Part shown: positions 37,192 to 46,014 of the stretch, one piece after another
Position numbering within the stretch: position 1 is the first letter of the stretch
Layout of the letters: each line of letters opens with the position of its first letter
Assembly: GCA_019241285.1 (NCBI GenBank)
Contig: JAFAXD010000202.1
Span: 1 to 53,071, forward strand
DNA: 53,071 nt
Reading direction: 5' to 3'
Source of the DNA: Xanthobacteraceae bacterium
GTDB lineage: Bacteria; Pseudomonadota; Alphaproteobacteria; Rhizobiales; Xanthobacteraceae
The notes under the pieces: generated by a model
Databases searched by the model: none
Told to the model about the DNA's origin: nothing
The model's input: only the letters and a program-made list of their open reading frames with translations
Program-made: the position numbers and the translations under genes

Positions 37192-39482
37192 GCGGAAAGC
37201 TCATCGGTCGATCGGTCACGCGGTTGGAAGATCCGCCGCTGCTCACCGGCGCCGGTCGATTCGCGGCGGACGTGTCCTTCCCACACCAGCTGCATATGCG
37301 CATCGTCCGTTCGAGCTACGCGCATGCGCGACTGCTCGCGATCAATACCAAGCAGGCACGGGCGCTGCCGGGGGTGTATGCGGTGTGGACGGCGGGTGAC
37401 GTCGCTCACGTTCCGCCGATCGATTTTCGCCTCACCCGCGTCGACGGGCTCGAGCACTATCGCCAGCATGTCCTCGCCACCGATCGGCTGCGTTACGTCG
37501 GCGAGCCGGTTGCCGCTGTGTTTGCTGATGATCCCTACGTGGCAGAAGATGCCGCTGATCTGGTCGAGGTCGACGCAGAAGAATTGACGCCGCTGCTGCG
37601 GGCCGATCAGGAGCCAGGGGAGTTCGCGCCGGCGCGGCGCACCGAGCCCGCGATCGTGCATAAGGAATATGGCGACGTGGACGCAGCGTTTCGCGCCGCG
37701 CACACGGTCATCACGCTTGACCTCGCCATCGGGCGCCATTCCGGTGTCCCGCTGGAGACCCGCGGAGCCATCGCGCGGCACGATCGCGCGCGCGATGTGC
37801 TGGAACTGCACGGCGCCGCCAAGGTGCCGCACTGGAACCGTGACCAGATCGCCCGCATGCTCGGCCGAGCCCCGGCCAGCGTGCAATTGTACGAAGGGCA
37901 CGTCGGCGGCGGCTTTGGCATTCGCGGCGAGCTCTACCCGGAGGATTTGCTGGTCTGCGTCGCCGCCCTCGCCTTCGGCCGCCCGGTAAAATGGATCGAG
38001 GACCGGCGCGAGCATCTGATCGCGGCCAATCATTCGCGCCAGCAGACACATCATGTGCACGCTGCGGTCGATGCGGCGGGACGCATCCTCGCGATCGATA
38101 ATGCGTTCTTCCATGATCAAGGCGCCTATGTGCGCACGCACGCCGCGACCGTGCCGGACCTTGCCGCCGCCATGCTGCCTGGCCCCTATCGGGTGCCGGC
38201 CTATCGGGCCGTCGGCCACATCCGCCTCACCAACAAAACGCCATGCGGAACCTACCGGGCGCCGGGCCGGTTCGAGAGCACGTTCGTGCGCGAACGCGTG
38301 CTCGATGCAATCGCGGCCCAGCTTAAAATTGATCCGATCGAGGTGCGCCGACGCAATCTGATCGGCGCATCCGAAATGCCGTTCCGTCGGCCGTTGGACA
38401 CGCTCGGCACCGAGATCGTGCTCGACTCCGGCGACTACGCGAGGCTGCTCGACCGGACCCTCAAGGCGATCCAGTGGGACGGAGTGCGGCAGCAGCTGGA
38501 GGCGCGGCGGCGCGCCGGCGAATTTGTTGGTGCCGGAATTGCTTTGTTTGTTGAGAAAAGCGGGCTCGGCCCGTTCGACCAGGTGCACGTGACAGTCGAC
38601 ACCAGCGGTGCCGTCGAGGTCGTGACCGGTGCCGCGTCCGTCGGCCAGGGCGTCGAGACCGTTATCGCGCAGATTTGCGGCGAGGTGCTGGGGGTCAACT
38701 ACACGAAGATACGCGTCGTTCACGGCCAGACCGATCGCATTGCGCACGGCCTCGGCGCCTTCGCGTCGCGCGTAACCGTGATGACAGGCGAGGCCACGCG
38801 GATCGCGGCGTCGAAAGTGCGGGCGAAAGCGATCGAGACCGCAGCTGAGCTGCTACAGGCGCCCGCTGACGCGCTCGACATTGTTGATGGCCGCGTTGTC
38901 CGCGCCGGCGTGGCGGTCGGGCCTTCCATTGCGCTCGGCGATATCGCGCGGGCGCTCGCACCGACTGCGAACCCGCGACCTCGCGAGCCCGGCCTATCCG
39001 CCGAGGGTTGGTTTCACGCCAACCATATGACCTATCCGTACGGAGTGCATGTGGCGGTCGTCGCGATCGATCGCGATACCGGCGCGGTGGGCGTCGAGCG
39101 CTATCTCGTCGCCTACGATATCGGTCGCGCGGTCAATCCCATGCTGGTCGAAGGCCAGATCGTCGGCGGATTCGTGCAAGGGCTGGGTGGTGCACTGTTT
39201 GAGGAATTTCTCTATGACGAGCGCGGCGAGCCGATCTGCGTCACCTTCGCGGATTATCTGATGCCGAGCGCGCGCGAAGCGCCGCGCACCGAGGTCCTGA
39301 TTACGGAGGACGCCCCGAGCCCGCTCAACGCGCTCGGGGTCAAGGGCGCCGGCGAAGGCGGCGCGAACGCGGTCGGCGCCGCGCTTGCCGCCGCGATCGA
39401 TGACGCGATCGGCCGACCCGGCGCCGTTACCCAGCTGCCGATTACGCCTCGGCGGCTGCGCGAGCTGTTGCGGGAGTCCTGA
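37188..39482 (+). CDS. molybdenum hydroxylase large subunit, copy 2 (start trimmed to MSGKLIGRSV)
   Basis: GRSVTRLEDPPLLTGAGRFAADV, GGGFGIRGELYPEDLL, GTYRAPGRFESTFVRER, KGAGEGGANAVGAALAAAI; ATGA overlap with small subunit. Confidence 0.94.
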   Translation: MSGKLIGRSVTRLEDPPLLTGAGRFAADVSFPHQLHMRIVRSSYAHARLLAINTKQARALPGVYAVWTAGDVAHVPPIDFRLTRVDGLEHYRQHVLATDRLRYVGEPVAAVFADDPYVAEDAADLVEVDAEELTPLLRADQEPGEFAPARRTEPAIVHKEYGDVDAAFRAAHTVITLDLAIGRHSGVPLETRGAIARHDRARDVLELHGAAKVPHWNRDQIARMLGRAPASVQLYEGHVGGGFGIRGELYPEDLLVCVAALAFGRPVKWIEDRREHLIAANHSRQQTHHVHAAVDAAGRILAIDNAFFHDQGAYVRTHAATVPDLAAAMLPGPYRVPAYRAVGHIRLTNKTPCGTYRAPGRFESTFVRERVLDAIAAQLKIDPIEVRRRNLIGASEMPFRRPLDTLGTEIVLDSGDYARLLDRTLKAIQWDGVRQQLEARRRAGEFVGAGIALFVEKSGLGPFDQVHVTVDTSGAVEVVTGAASVGQGVETVIAQICGEVLGVNYTKIRVVHGQTDRIAHGLGAFASRVTVMTGEATRIAASKVRAKAIETAAELLQAPADALDIVDGRVVRAGVAVGPSIALGDIARALAPTANPRPREPGLSAEGWFHANHMTYPYGVHVAVVAIDRDTGAVGVERYLVAYDIGRAVNPMLVEGQIVGGFVQGLGGALFEEFLYDERGEPICVTFADYLMPSAREAPRTEVLITEDAPSPLNALGVKGAGEGGANAVGAALAAAIDDAIGRPGAVTQLPITPRRLRELLRES

Positions 39483-40356
39483 TATCCGCGCTTGCCGCTA
39501 TGCCATCGAGAGCCGCAACGGCATCATCCGGCAAGTGCAGCTTGGCTGCTGCAAGGTTCTCGCGCAGATGCGCGAGAGACGACGTGCCCGGGATCAGCAG
39601 GATGTTGGGCGCGCGACGCAGCAGCCAAGCGACAGCAACCTGCATGGGCGTGGCCCCAAGACGCTGCGCGACGTCGGACAAAACAGACGATTGCAGCGGA
39701 GTAAACCCGCCAAGCGGAAAATACGGCACATACGCTATTCCGGCGCGGGCGAGTTCATCGATCAGGGCGTCATCCCTCCGCTGTGCCAAATTGTACAGGT
39801 TCTGCACGCACACGATCTCGCAGATGCGGCGCGCTTCCGCGGTCTGCGTGGGCGTGACATTGCTCACCCCAATGTGACGCACGAGCCCTTTTTGCTGGAG
39901 TTCAGCAACGGCCGCGAGCTGCGGCTCGAGTGAGCCTTCGGCGGGTGCGCCATGGCCGAACATGCTACGCAGGTTGACCACGTCGAGAACGTCGAGCCGC
40001 AGATTGCGGAGATTGTCGTGCACCGCACTGGTCAGTTCCGCGGGCGTGTTTGCTGGAAGCCACGCGCCATCCGCTCCGCGCCGGGCGCCGATCTTGGTGA
40101 CGATGACCAGATCGTCCGGATAGGGATGCAGCGCCTCCCGGATCAGTTGATTCGTAACGTACGGTCCATAGAAATCGCTGGTGTCGATGTGGTTCACGCC
40201 ACCTGCCACCGCACTGCGCAACACGGCACGCGCCCCATCGGGATCTTTCGGCGGACCGAATACGCCGGGTCCCGCAAGCTGCATGGCGCCATAGCCAAGC
40301 CGACGCACCGTGCGGGTGCCGAGCTTGAACGTGCCGGACTGGTCGATGTTTGACAT
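39442..40356 (-). CDS. aldo/keto reductase (start MSNIDQSG; longer start at 40383 possible)
   Basis: RRLGYGAMQLAGPGVFGPP, NHIDTSDFYGPYVTNQLIREAL, GVSNVTPTQ, AWLLRRAPNILLIPGTSSLAHLREN. Confidence 0.93.
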   Translation of the reverse strand: MSNIDQSGTFKLGTRTVRRLGYGAMQLAGPGVFGPPKDPDGARAVLRSAVAGGVNHIDTSDFYGPYVTNQLIREALHPYPDDLVIVTKIGARRGADGAWLPANTPAELTSAVHDNLRNLRLDVLDVVNLRSMFGHGAPAEGSLEPQLAAVAELQQKGLVRHIGVSNVTPTQTAEARRICEIVCVQNLYNLAQRRDDALIDELARAGIAYVPYFPLGGFTPLQSSVLSDVAQRLGATPMQVAVAWLLRRAPNILLIPGTSSLAHLRENLAAAKLHLPDDAVAALDGIAASADIRTPATARAAAEA

Positions 40357-40422
40357 GACGATCTTCCTCTCGTGATGCCGCATCAGCTAGACCTTGCCGG
40401 CGCGTTCGATAATCCGGCACAA

Positions 40423-40441
40423 TCCGCACAGGCTGTGCGGA
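40423..40441. promoter_or_regulatory. perfect inverted repeat TCCGCACAG-G-CTGTGCGGA in lysR/AKR intergenic region
   Basis: 9-bp arms, 1-nt centre, between divergent genes. Confidence 0.6.
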
Positions 40442-40451
40442 ACTGTGAACA

Positions 40452-41384
40452 ATGAAGATCGACCTCGGTGACCTGAACGCCTTCGTGGCGGTGGCGCGTG
40501 CCAAGGGCTTCCGCGATGGCGCGCGCGCGAGCGGCTCAAGTGCGTCCGGACTGAGTGAGGCGGTGCGCCGGCTGGAGGCGCAGCTTGGGGTGAGGCTCCT
40601 GCACCGGACGACGCGTAGCGTCGTGCCCACCGAGGCGGGCCAGCGGCTGCTCGATCGCCTCGGACCGGCATTGACCGAAGTGGAAACAGCCCTCGACGTG
40701 GTCAACGGTTTTCGCGATCGGCCGGCCGGAACGCTCAGGCTCAACGTTCCGGTCAGCGCGGTGCGGCTGGTGCTGCCGGCAATCGTGCCGCCATTCCTCG
40801 CCGCGTATCCGGAGATCCGGCTGGAGGTGATCGCCGAGGACACCCTTGTCGATCTCGTTGCCGCCGGCTGCGATGCCGGCATTCGCTATGATGAAGTTCT
40901 GGAGCAAGACATGATCGCGGTGCCGATCGGTCCGCGGGTTCAGCGCTTTGCGGCCGCCGCGGCTCCCGCTTACCTCGACCGTCGCGGCCGGCCCACGCAT
41001 CCGCGCCAGTTGCTCGACCACATCTGCCTGGGCAGCCGCTTCAGCAACAGCGGGACGGTTCTGCCGTGGGAGTTCGAGCGCGCCGGCAAGGTGGTCCGCG
41101 TCGATCCGGCGGGACCGCTGGTCGTGACCATCGGCGGGGCGACCGATCTTGCCGTCGACGCGGCGATTGTAGGAACCGGGATCGTGTATTTGTTTGAGGA
41201 TTGGTTGCAACCGTATTTTGATCGCGGCGAGCTTGAACCGGTGCTCAAACCCTGGTGGCCACGTTTTTCCGGCCCGTTCCTCTATTATCCAGGCCGACGT
41301 CTGGTGCCGGCGCCGTTGCGGGCGTTTGTCGACTTCATCAAAGCGGCGCCGCGCGCTACTCCTCAGGCAACGCGCAGCGCGTAG
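40452..41384 (+). CDS. LysR-family transcriptional regulator
   Basis: DLNAFVAVARAKGFRDGARASGSSASGLSEAVRRLEAQLGVRLLHRTTRSVVPTEAGQRLL. Confidence 0.95.
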   Translation: MKIDLGDLNAFVAVARAKGFRDGARASGSSASGLSEAVRRLEAQLGVRLLHRTTRSVVPTEAGQRLLDRLGPALTEVETALDVVNGFRDRPAGTLRLNVPVSAVRLVLPAIVPPFLAAYPEIRLEVIAEDTLVDLVAAGCDAGIRYDEVLEQDMIAVPIGPRVQRFAAAAAPAYLDRRGRPTHPRQLLDHICLGSRFSNSGTVLPWEFERAGKVVRVDPAGPLVVTIGGATDLAVDAAIVGTGIVYLFEDWLQPYFDRGELEPVLKPWWPRFSGPFLYYPGRRLVPAPLRAFVDFIKAAPRATPQATRSA

Positions 41385-41467
41385 TTTTGGAACTTGGGCG
41401 AGTGTCTTAGACAGCACATCATCCCGCCGCCAACGAGCTTGGCTTTCCCGACGATCGCCGATGCCGA

Positions 41468-41920
41468 TCAGTTCAGCTGAGACAACTCCGCCGCCGTTGG
41501 GATCCGCCCTTGCGGCGTCAACTTATCGACGGCTCCTGGAAGAATCTGCGACAGCTGCTTGAGCAGCTCATCCTCGGGAATCCCCGAGCGCTGGGAAAGT
41601 GTTTTGATGAGGTCGTTGCCGAGCGCCGGACCAAGCTGACCAGGGGACACGGGTTTATTCTGTCCCGGGCCGACCCAGGAATTGGCGACGTCGCCAAGCC
41701 CGCCCTTCTGCAGCTTGTCGAGCAATCCGCCCAAACCTCCGAGCAGGCCACCGGAGCCTTCGTCAGGGGTCGGCTGCGACGGCGCACTAGCCGGCTTCCC
41801 CGAACCTCCGCCGCCGAACAGCGCGCCGGACGCCAACAGAGCGAGCAGGGCGAGCATGAGCGGTTTTCCGATATTGCCGCCGGGAGCCGACGAGCGAAGC
41901 ATATCTTCAAGACCAGACAT
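41468..41920 (-). CDS. YidB-like (DUF937) protein
   Basis: GSGGLLGGLGGLLDKLQKGGLGDVANSWVGPGQNKPVSPGQLGPALGNDLIKTLSQRSGIPEDELLKQLSQILPGAVDKLTPQGRIP. Confidence 0.9.
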   Translation of the reverse strand: MSGLEDMLRSSAPGGNIGKPLMLALLALLASGALFGGGGSGKPASAPSQPTPDEGSGGLLGGLGGLLDKLQKGGLGDVANSWVGPGQNKPVSPGQLGPALGNDLIKTLSQRSGIPEDELLKQLSQILPGAVDKLTPQGRIPTAAELSQLN

Positions 41921-41961
41921 TTGGTTTCTCCATCAGTGCCCAGTTGAACATTCAGCCCACC

Positions 41962-42219
41962 TCAGGTCGTGCGGCGGCCCGAGACGGCATTGTAGATCCA
42001 CAGCACGACCACGGAGCCGATGATCGCGACGATCATGCTCCAGATGTTCAGCCCGGTGACGCCGGTCGAGCCGAGGAGGTCGAAGATGAAACCGCCGACT
42101 AGCGCGCCGATGATCCCCAACGCTATGTTGAGCCAGAAGCCTTGGCCTTGCTTGTCGACAATCTTGCTGCCGATGAATCCGGCAATCAGGCCCAATATGA
42201 TCCAACTGATGATTCCCAT
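41962..42219 (-). CDS. GlsB/YeaQ/YmgE-family stress membrane protein, copy 1
   Basis: MGIISWIILGLIAGFIGSKIVDKQGQGFWLNIALGIIGALVGGFIF. Confidence 0.93.
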   Translation of the reverse strand: MGIISWIILGLIAGFIGSKIVDKQGQGFWLNIALGIIGALVGGFIFDLLGSTGVTGLNIWSMIVAIIGSVVVLWIYNAVSGRRTT

Positions 42220-42585
42220 GGATTACCTCCCTTTGCTTGATGTCACGATCAAACAGCGCCGGGCGCATGGTCCCGACGAAGTCATTTCATATTGTTGATG
42301 ACAAGCCCATCGCTTACCCTCCCCGTCGAGGGAGCCTCGCGGTCGCAACGATGTCCTTCGATACTATCGAGCGAACATGGACTGAACACAAGCAATCTCT
42401 TATGGAATTCGGGTACTATGATAGGAGCCGAACCAGCTAACGGCGACGACATGCGAATTGAATGACGAACCGGATTAGTTACCAAGCTCCTTGAGGGCTC
42501 GCTGACCAAGCGCGATCACATCTGCCGGGCGCTCCAGATACCCGATCTGGGCCGCATGGCCCAATACCAATATGCGCCGAAGCAA

Positions 42586-43200
42586 TCAACTCAGCACAAA
42601 AATCCGATCCGGCAAGTGGTCGGGAGGATCGGCCGGCGGCGCCTGCGCGGCAAGCACCGCGCCGCACCGTTCAATCGCAGCAACAAAACCCGCCGCAATT
42701 TGCTTTTCATGCATATGCCGGGTCAAAGCGTCGACCGCATCCTGCCAATCCGCTCGCTTGGTTTTCTCGGCGATGCCCTGGTCGGCGATGATGCGGGCGT
42801 AGTGCTCGGCCATCGAGGCAAAAATCAGCACGCCGCACCGGTGTTTGGTGTTGGCAAGGCCGCGCAGATGGAATTGTTCGATAGCGGCCCGGTGCGCGCG
42901 CGCCCGCCGCACCGCGCGCGGCACCAGGGCGATGCGCAAGGCGGACCATGACAGGATCACGACGGCGAGGATGAAGGCCGCAATCTGCAACAAAAAGATC
43001 CGCTGCACCGACAGATTGGTCAAATAGATCAGAGGCCAGGGAACGATCAGCGCCAAAACCGCGGCCCATTGAACCGGCACCGCCGAGTAATCGGAGGATG
43101 AGCGCGCCAGCACGCAAACGATCTGCCCGCGGGTGCGCTGCTCCGCGTCGCGGATCGCCGCCATGATTGCCTCGCGATCGCCTTCGGTGAGCAACATCAC
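42586..43200 (-). CDS. TPM-domain protein (COG3762-like)
   Basis: EADREAIMAAI-type start, RTRGQIVCVLARSS, HRCGVLIFASMAEHYARIIADQGIAEK. Confidence 0.88.
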   Translation of the reverse strand: MMLLTEGDREAIMAAIRDAEQRTRGQIVCVLARSSSDYSAVPVQWAAVLALIVPWPLIYLTNLSVQRIFLLQIAAFILAVVILSWSALRIALVPRAVRRARAHRAAIEQFHLRGLANTKHRCGVLIFASMAEHYARIIADQGIAEKTKRADWQDAVDALTRHMHEKQIAAGFVAAIERCGAVLAAQAPPADPPDHLPDRIFVLS

Positions 43201-44012
43201 CAGCTCCCCGAAGCGCCACCACCGCCCGACGACCCGCCTCCCCCCGAGAATCCACCCCCATCCGAGGAGCCGCCCCAGGACGACCCGCCACCCCAGCCGG
43301 AACCGCTGTCCCAGCTCGGCCCGCCGTATGGAATGAAGACAGTTCGGCCGCGCCGTCCGGTCAACGTGCCCGACGGGCCGCGCGCATTGCCGACCATGTT
43401 ACGGAAGATGAAAACGACGACCAGAAACAGCAGGATCGGAAGCAGAACGTCGAACAGCGATTCCTCATCTTCGGAGCGCACCTTCGGCTTCGCCTGCCAT
43501 TCATTGGAGTCGGTGCTCAGCACCGAGATGATGCCATCAACGCCACGCGCGATACCGTCGCTGTAATCGTTGGCCTTGAACCGGGGCACCATGCTGCCAG
43601 CGATGATGACTTGCGACAACGCATCGGTCAGCGTGCCTTCGAGGCCATAGCCGACCTCGATGCGGACCTTGTGTTCCGCCGGCGCCACCAGGAGCAGCAC
43701 GCCGTTGTTCTTCTTGGCTTCGCCGAGCTTCCAGGCGCGGAACAGCTGATTGGCAAAGGTTTCGATGTCGCTCCCTTGCAGGGATTTGACGGTGGCGACG
43801 ACCAGCTGAATGCCGGACTTCTCCTCCAGCTCCTTCGATTTTTGCTCGATCGACGTGCGCACGACAGGAGAGATGACGTTGGCATCGTCGACCACACGGC
43901 CGCTCAGCGGCGGAAAATCGAGCGCCCAAGCCAAGCCGCAAACAAAGCTAAGCAGCAGCACGGCGGCCAGGGGAACGACCGGCAGTCGCTGCTGCTGCAG
44001 TGTCACCGCCAC
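43197..44012 (-). CDS. TPM-domain protein (YgcG/COG1512-like) with Gly/Ser-rich C-terminus
   Basis: FPPLSGRVVDDANVISPVVRTSIEQKSKELEEKSGIQLVVATVKSLQGSDIETFANQLFRAWKLGEAKKNNGVLLLVAP; GGGGSSGGGGASGSW tail. Confidence 0.93.
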   Translation of the reverse strand: MAVTLQQQRLPVVPLAAVLLLSFVCGLAWALDFPPLSGRVVDDANVISPVVRTSIEQKSKELEEKSGIQLVVATVKSLQGSDIETFANQLFRAWKLGEAKKNNGVLLLVAPAEHKVRIEVGYGLEGTLTDALSQVIIAGSMVPRFKANDYSDGIARGVDGIISVLSTDSNEWQAKPKVRSEDEESLFDVLLPILLFLVVVFIFRNMVGNARGPSGTLTGRRGRTVFIPYGGPSWDSGSGWGGGSSWGGSSDGGGFSGGGGSSGGGGASGSW

Positions 44013-44021
44013 TGCGCAACC

Positions 44022-44618
44022 TTAGAATTTGACGGTTGGAGGCGCCTGGGCATTGTCGTTCGCCGTAAACTCGGCCATTGGCTTGCTGCCGAACACGGTC
44101 TTGGCCCAGATGACGCTCGGGAAGGTTCTGATCTCAGTGTTGTAGGCGCGCACCGCTTCAATGTAATCGCGGCGCGCAACGGCGATGCGATTTTCGGTGC
44201 CTTCCAGCTGCGACTGCAGCGCCAGGAAGTTCGCGTTCGATTTCAAATCGGGATAGTTCTCCGTCACCACCAGGAGCCGCCCGAGCGCGCCCGTCAATTG
44301 GTTCTGCGCATCTTGGAATTGCTTCAGCTTTTCGGGATCGGTGAGTTGCGACGCGTCGACGCGAACTTGCGTTGCCTTGGCGCGCGCCTCGATCACTGAA
44401 GTCAGCACATCCTTTTCCTGCTTGGCATAACCCTGCACCGTTGCCACGAGGTTGGGAATGAGGTCAGCGCGGCGTTGGTAGTTATTCTGTACATCTGACC
44501 AGCGCGCTTTGGCCTCCTCCTCCTTCGTCGGAATGGTGTTGTACCCGCAGCCTGACAGGGCACTCCCCATGGCAACCAGGAGGATGATCGCAGACAATTG
44601 GGCCACAACACGGTTCAT
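44022..44618 (-). CDS. lemA: LemA-family lipoprotein
   Basis: Lipobox-like LSGCGYN; YNTIPTKEEEAKARWSDVQNNYQRRADLIPNLVATVQGYAKQEKDVLTSVIEARAKA. Confidence 0.95.
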   Translation of the reverse strand: MNRVVAQLSAIILLVAMGSALSGCGYNTIPTKEEEAKARWSDVQNNYQRRADLIPNLVATVQGYAKQEKDVLTSVIEARAKATQVRVDASQLTDPEKLKQFQDAQNQLTGALGRLLVVTENYPDLKSNANFLALQSQLEGTENRIAVARRDYIEAVRAYNTEIRTFPSVIWAKTVFGSKPMAEFTANDNAQAPPTVKF

Positions 44619-44629
44619 GGAGGTACCTC

Positions 44630-45031
44630 TCACCATCGTCCCAGGCCTGGCGTACCAGCCGGTCCACAGCGGCCGAGGATCGGACAAATCCAAACTTCTC
44701 CCGGGCCGGACGATTGGCCCACAGCACGAGTTTGCTGCTGGGTTGCTTTATTGACCTCGTGGATGAAGACGATGCACAGAAGCGCGAACACCACAATCCA
44801 CGCCGCGCTTGTCAGGTACCACCAGATGCCCCGGTGCGCGTGCGCAGAGGCGGGTTGGTCGACAAGGAAGTAAGGGGCTGGTTTCCCCGCCATGATGTTG
44901 TCCACAGCGGATCTGCGTGCACCGAGGACTGCGTCCGCAGCTTTCTTAGTTTCGTTGGAGTCAGCATTGCTCGGCTCCGCCCCTTGGTTTGCGGAGGCTG
45001 AGCTCGGCTGATCCTTATCGGGTCCGGCCAT
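44630..45031 (-). CDS. hypothetical single-TM protein upstream of lemA
   Basis: Ordered ORF with TM segment [24 protein letters not shown]; 11-nt gap to lemA. Confidence 0.55.
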   Translation of the reverse strand: MAGPDKDQPSSASANQGAEPSNADSNETKKAADAVLGARRSAVDNIMAGKPAPYFLVDQPASAHAHRGIWWYLTSAAWIVVFALLCIVFIHEVNKATQQQTRAVGQSSGPGEVWICPILGRCGPAGTPGLGRW

Positions 45032-45104
45032 GGGCTTTTACGTCGGGCGCCCCACCTTCAACGTCGGCAAGGCGCGGCTTGCGAGTGATATGGTCCGTCG
45101 GCCA

Positions 45105-45359
45105 TCAGACGCGATGGCCCGCCACCGCATTGTAGATCAGCAGCACAACCACCGAACCAATGATTGCAACGATCATGCTGTAGATGTTCAAGCCGGTCAC
45201 GCCGCCTGCACCAAACAAACCGAACAGAAAGCCACCAACGAGCGCGCCAATGATGCCCAGGGCGATGTTGAGCCAGAAGCCCTGGCCGTGTTTGTCGACG
45301 ATCTTGCTTCCAATGAAACCGGCAATCAGGCCAAGTATGATCCAGCTAATGATACCCAT
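45105..45359 (-). CDS. GlsB/YeaQ/YmgE-family stress membrane protein, copy 2
   Basis: MGIISWIILGLIAGFIGSKIVDKHGQGFWLNIALGIIGALVGGFLF; close paralog of 41962-42219. Confidence 0.93.
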   Translation of the reverse strand: MGIISWIILGLIAGFIGSKIVDKHGQGFWLNIALGIIGALVGGFLFGLFGAGGVTGLNIYSMIVAIIGSVVVLLIYNAVAGHRV

Positions 45360-45530
45360 TTTGCGTTCCCATTGTTTCACGACAACCGTTGAACACACGC
45401 TCTATCTGCCTGACATTATCGTATAATGACCAATTGAACCACAAGGCCAATCCGCACCTTGCTCGGGCCAGTCTAGGCCGCTCCCGGCTGCTATCCCGCC
45501 CGCAATACCCTTGGGCCATGGTCGCTACGC

Positions 45531-46010
45531 TCACTCGAGCTTCTTGAGCAGCCGCACCACCGCGCGCTGCTCCTCGGCGGAGAGCGTCGCCAATGTTTGC
45601 GCCGTAATCTCGGCGGCAACCGCAATCGCTGCCTCGGTGACGCGACGGCCAGACGGCGTGAGCATGACGGCGCGACGCCGCCGGTCCTGCGGGTCGTGGC
45701 CGGTGGTCACGAAACCGCGGGCAAGCAGCCGGTCAACCACGCCCTTGATGGTCGCGGCATCGAGGTAGATCAGCCGGCCGAGATGGTTCTGCGAGCACGG
45801 TCCGGCTTCGAACAGCTTGGCGAGCGCCGCGAACTGGGTCTGCGTCAGTCCTTCGATCATGCGCGACATGAAGATCGAGGTGTGGCGCTGCATCGCGACG
45901 CGGAGCAAGAAACCAACCTGCTCGTTGAGCACGTAAGGTTTGTGCGCCGTCACCGATACCGGGGCGATAGCCTTGAGGCGGCCGCGTCGTTGCATGGTCG
46001 ATCCGATCAA
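45531..46010 (-). CDS. MarR-family transcriptional regulator
   Basis: LTQTQFAALAKLFEAGPCSQNHLGRLIYLDAATIKGVVDRLLARGFVTTGHDPQDRRRRAVMLTPSGRRV. Confidence 0.94.
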   Translation of the reverse strand: MIGSTMQRRGRLKAIAPVSVTAHKPYVLNEQVGFLLRVAMQRHTSIFMSRMIEGLTQTQFAALAKLFEAGPCSQNHLGRLIYLDAATIKGVVDRLLARGFVTTGHDPQDRRRRAVMLTPSGRRVTEAAIAVAAEITAQTLATLSAEEQRAVVRLLKKLE

Positions 46011-46014
46011 ACAA

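Noticed and set aside
33501-39482. Form I CO dehydrogenase (coxMSL)
   Set aside because: Large subunits lack the AYRCSFR active-site loop and gene order is M-L-S-L; better called generic molybdenum hydroxylase.
42237-42252. FNR/FixK-like site TTGATGTCACGATCAA upstream of YeaQ copy 1
   Set aside because: Arms TTGAT/ATCAA are separated by 6 bp, not the 4 bp of FNR boxes, so spacing is wrong; could be another regulator but unsupported.
42241-42585. Gene or ncRNA in the AT-richer gap between YeaQ copy 1 and the TPM gene
   Set aside because: No convincing ORF, hairpin or conserved RNA motif could be seen by eye.
45372-45385. TTGTTTCACGACAA upstream of YeaQ copy 2 as FixK/FNR box
   Set aside because: Has TTG-N8-CAA spacing but T/A at the discriminating position instead of A/C and T/G; too weak alone.
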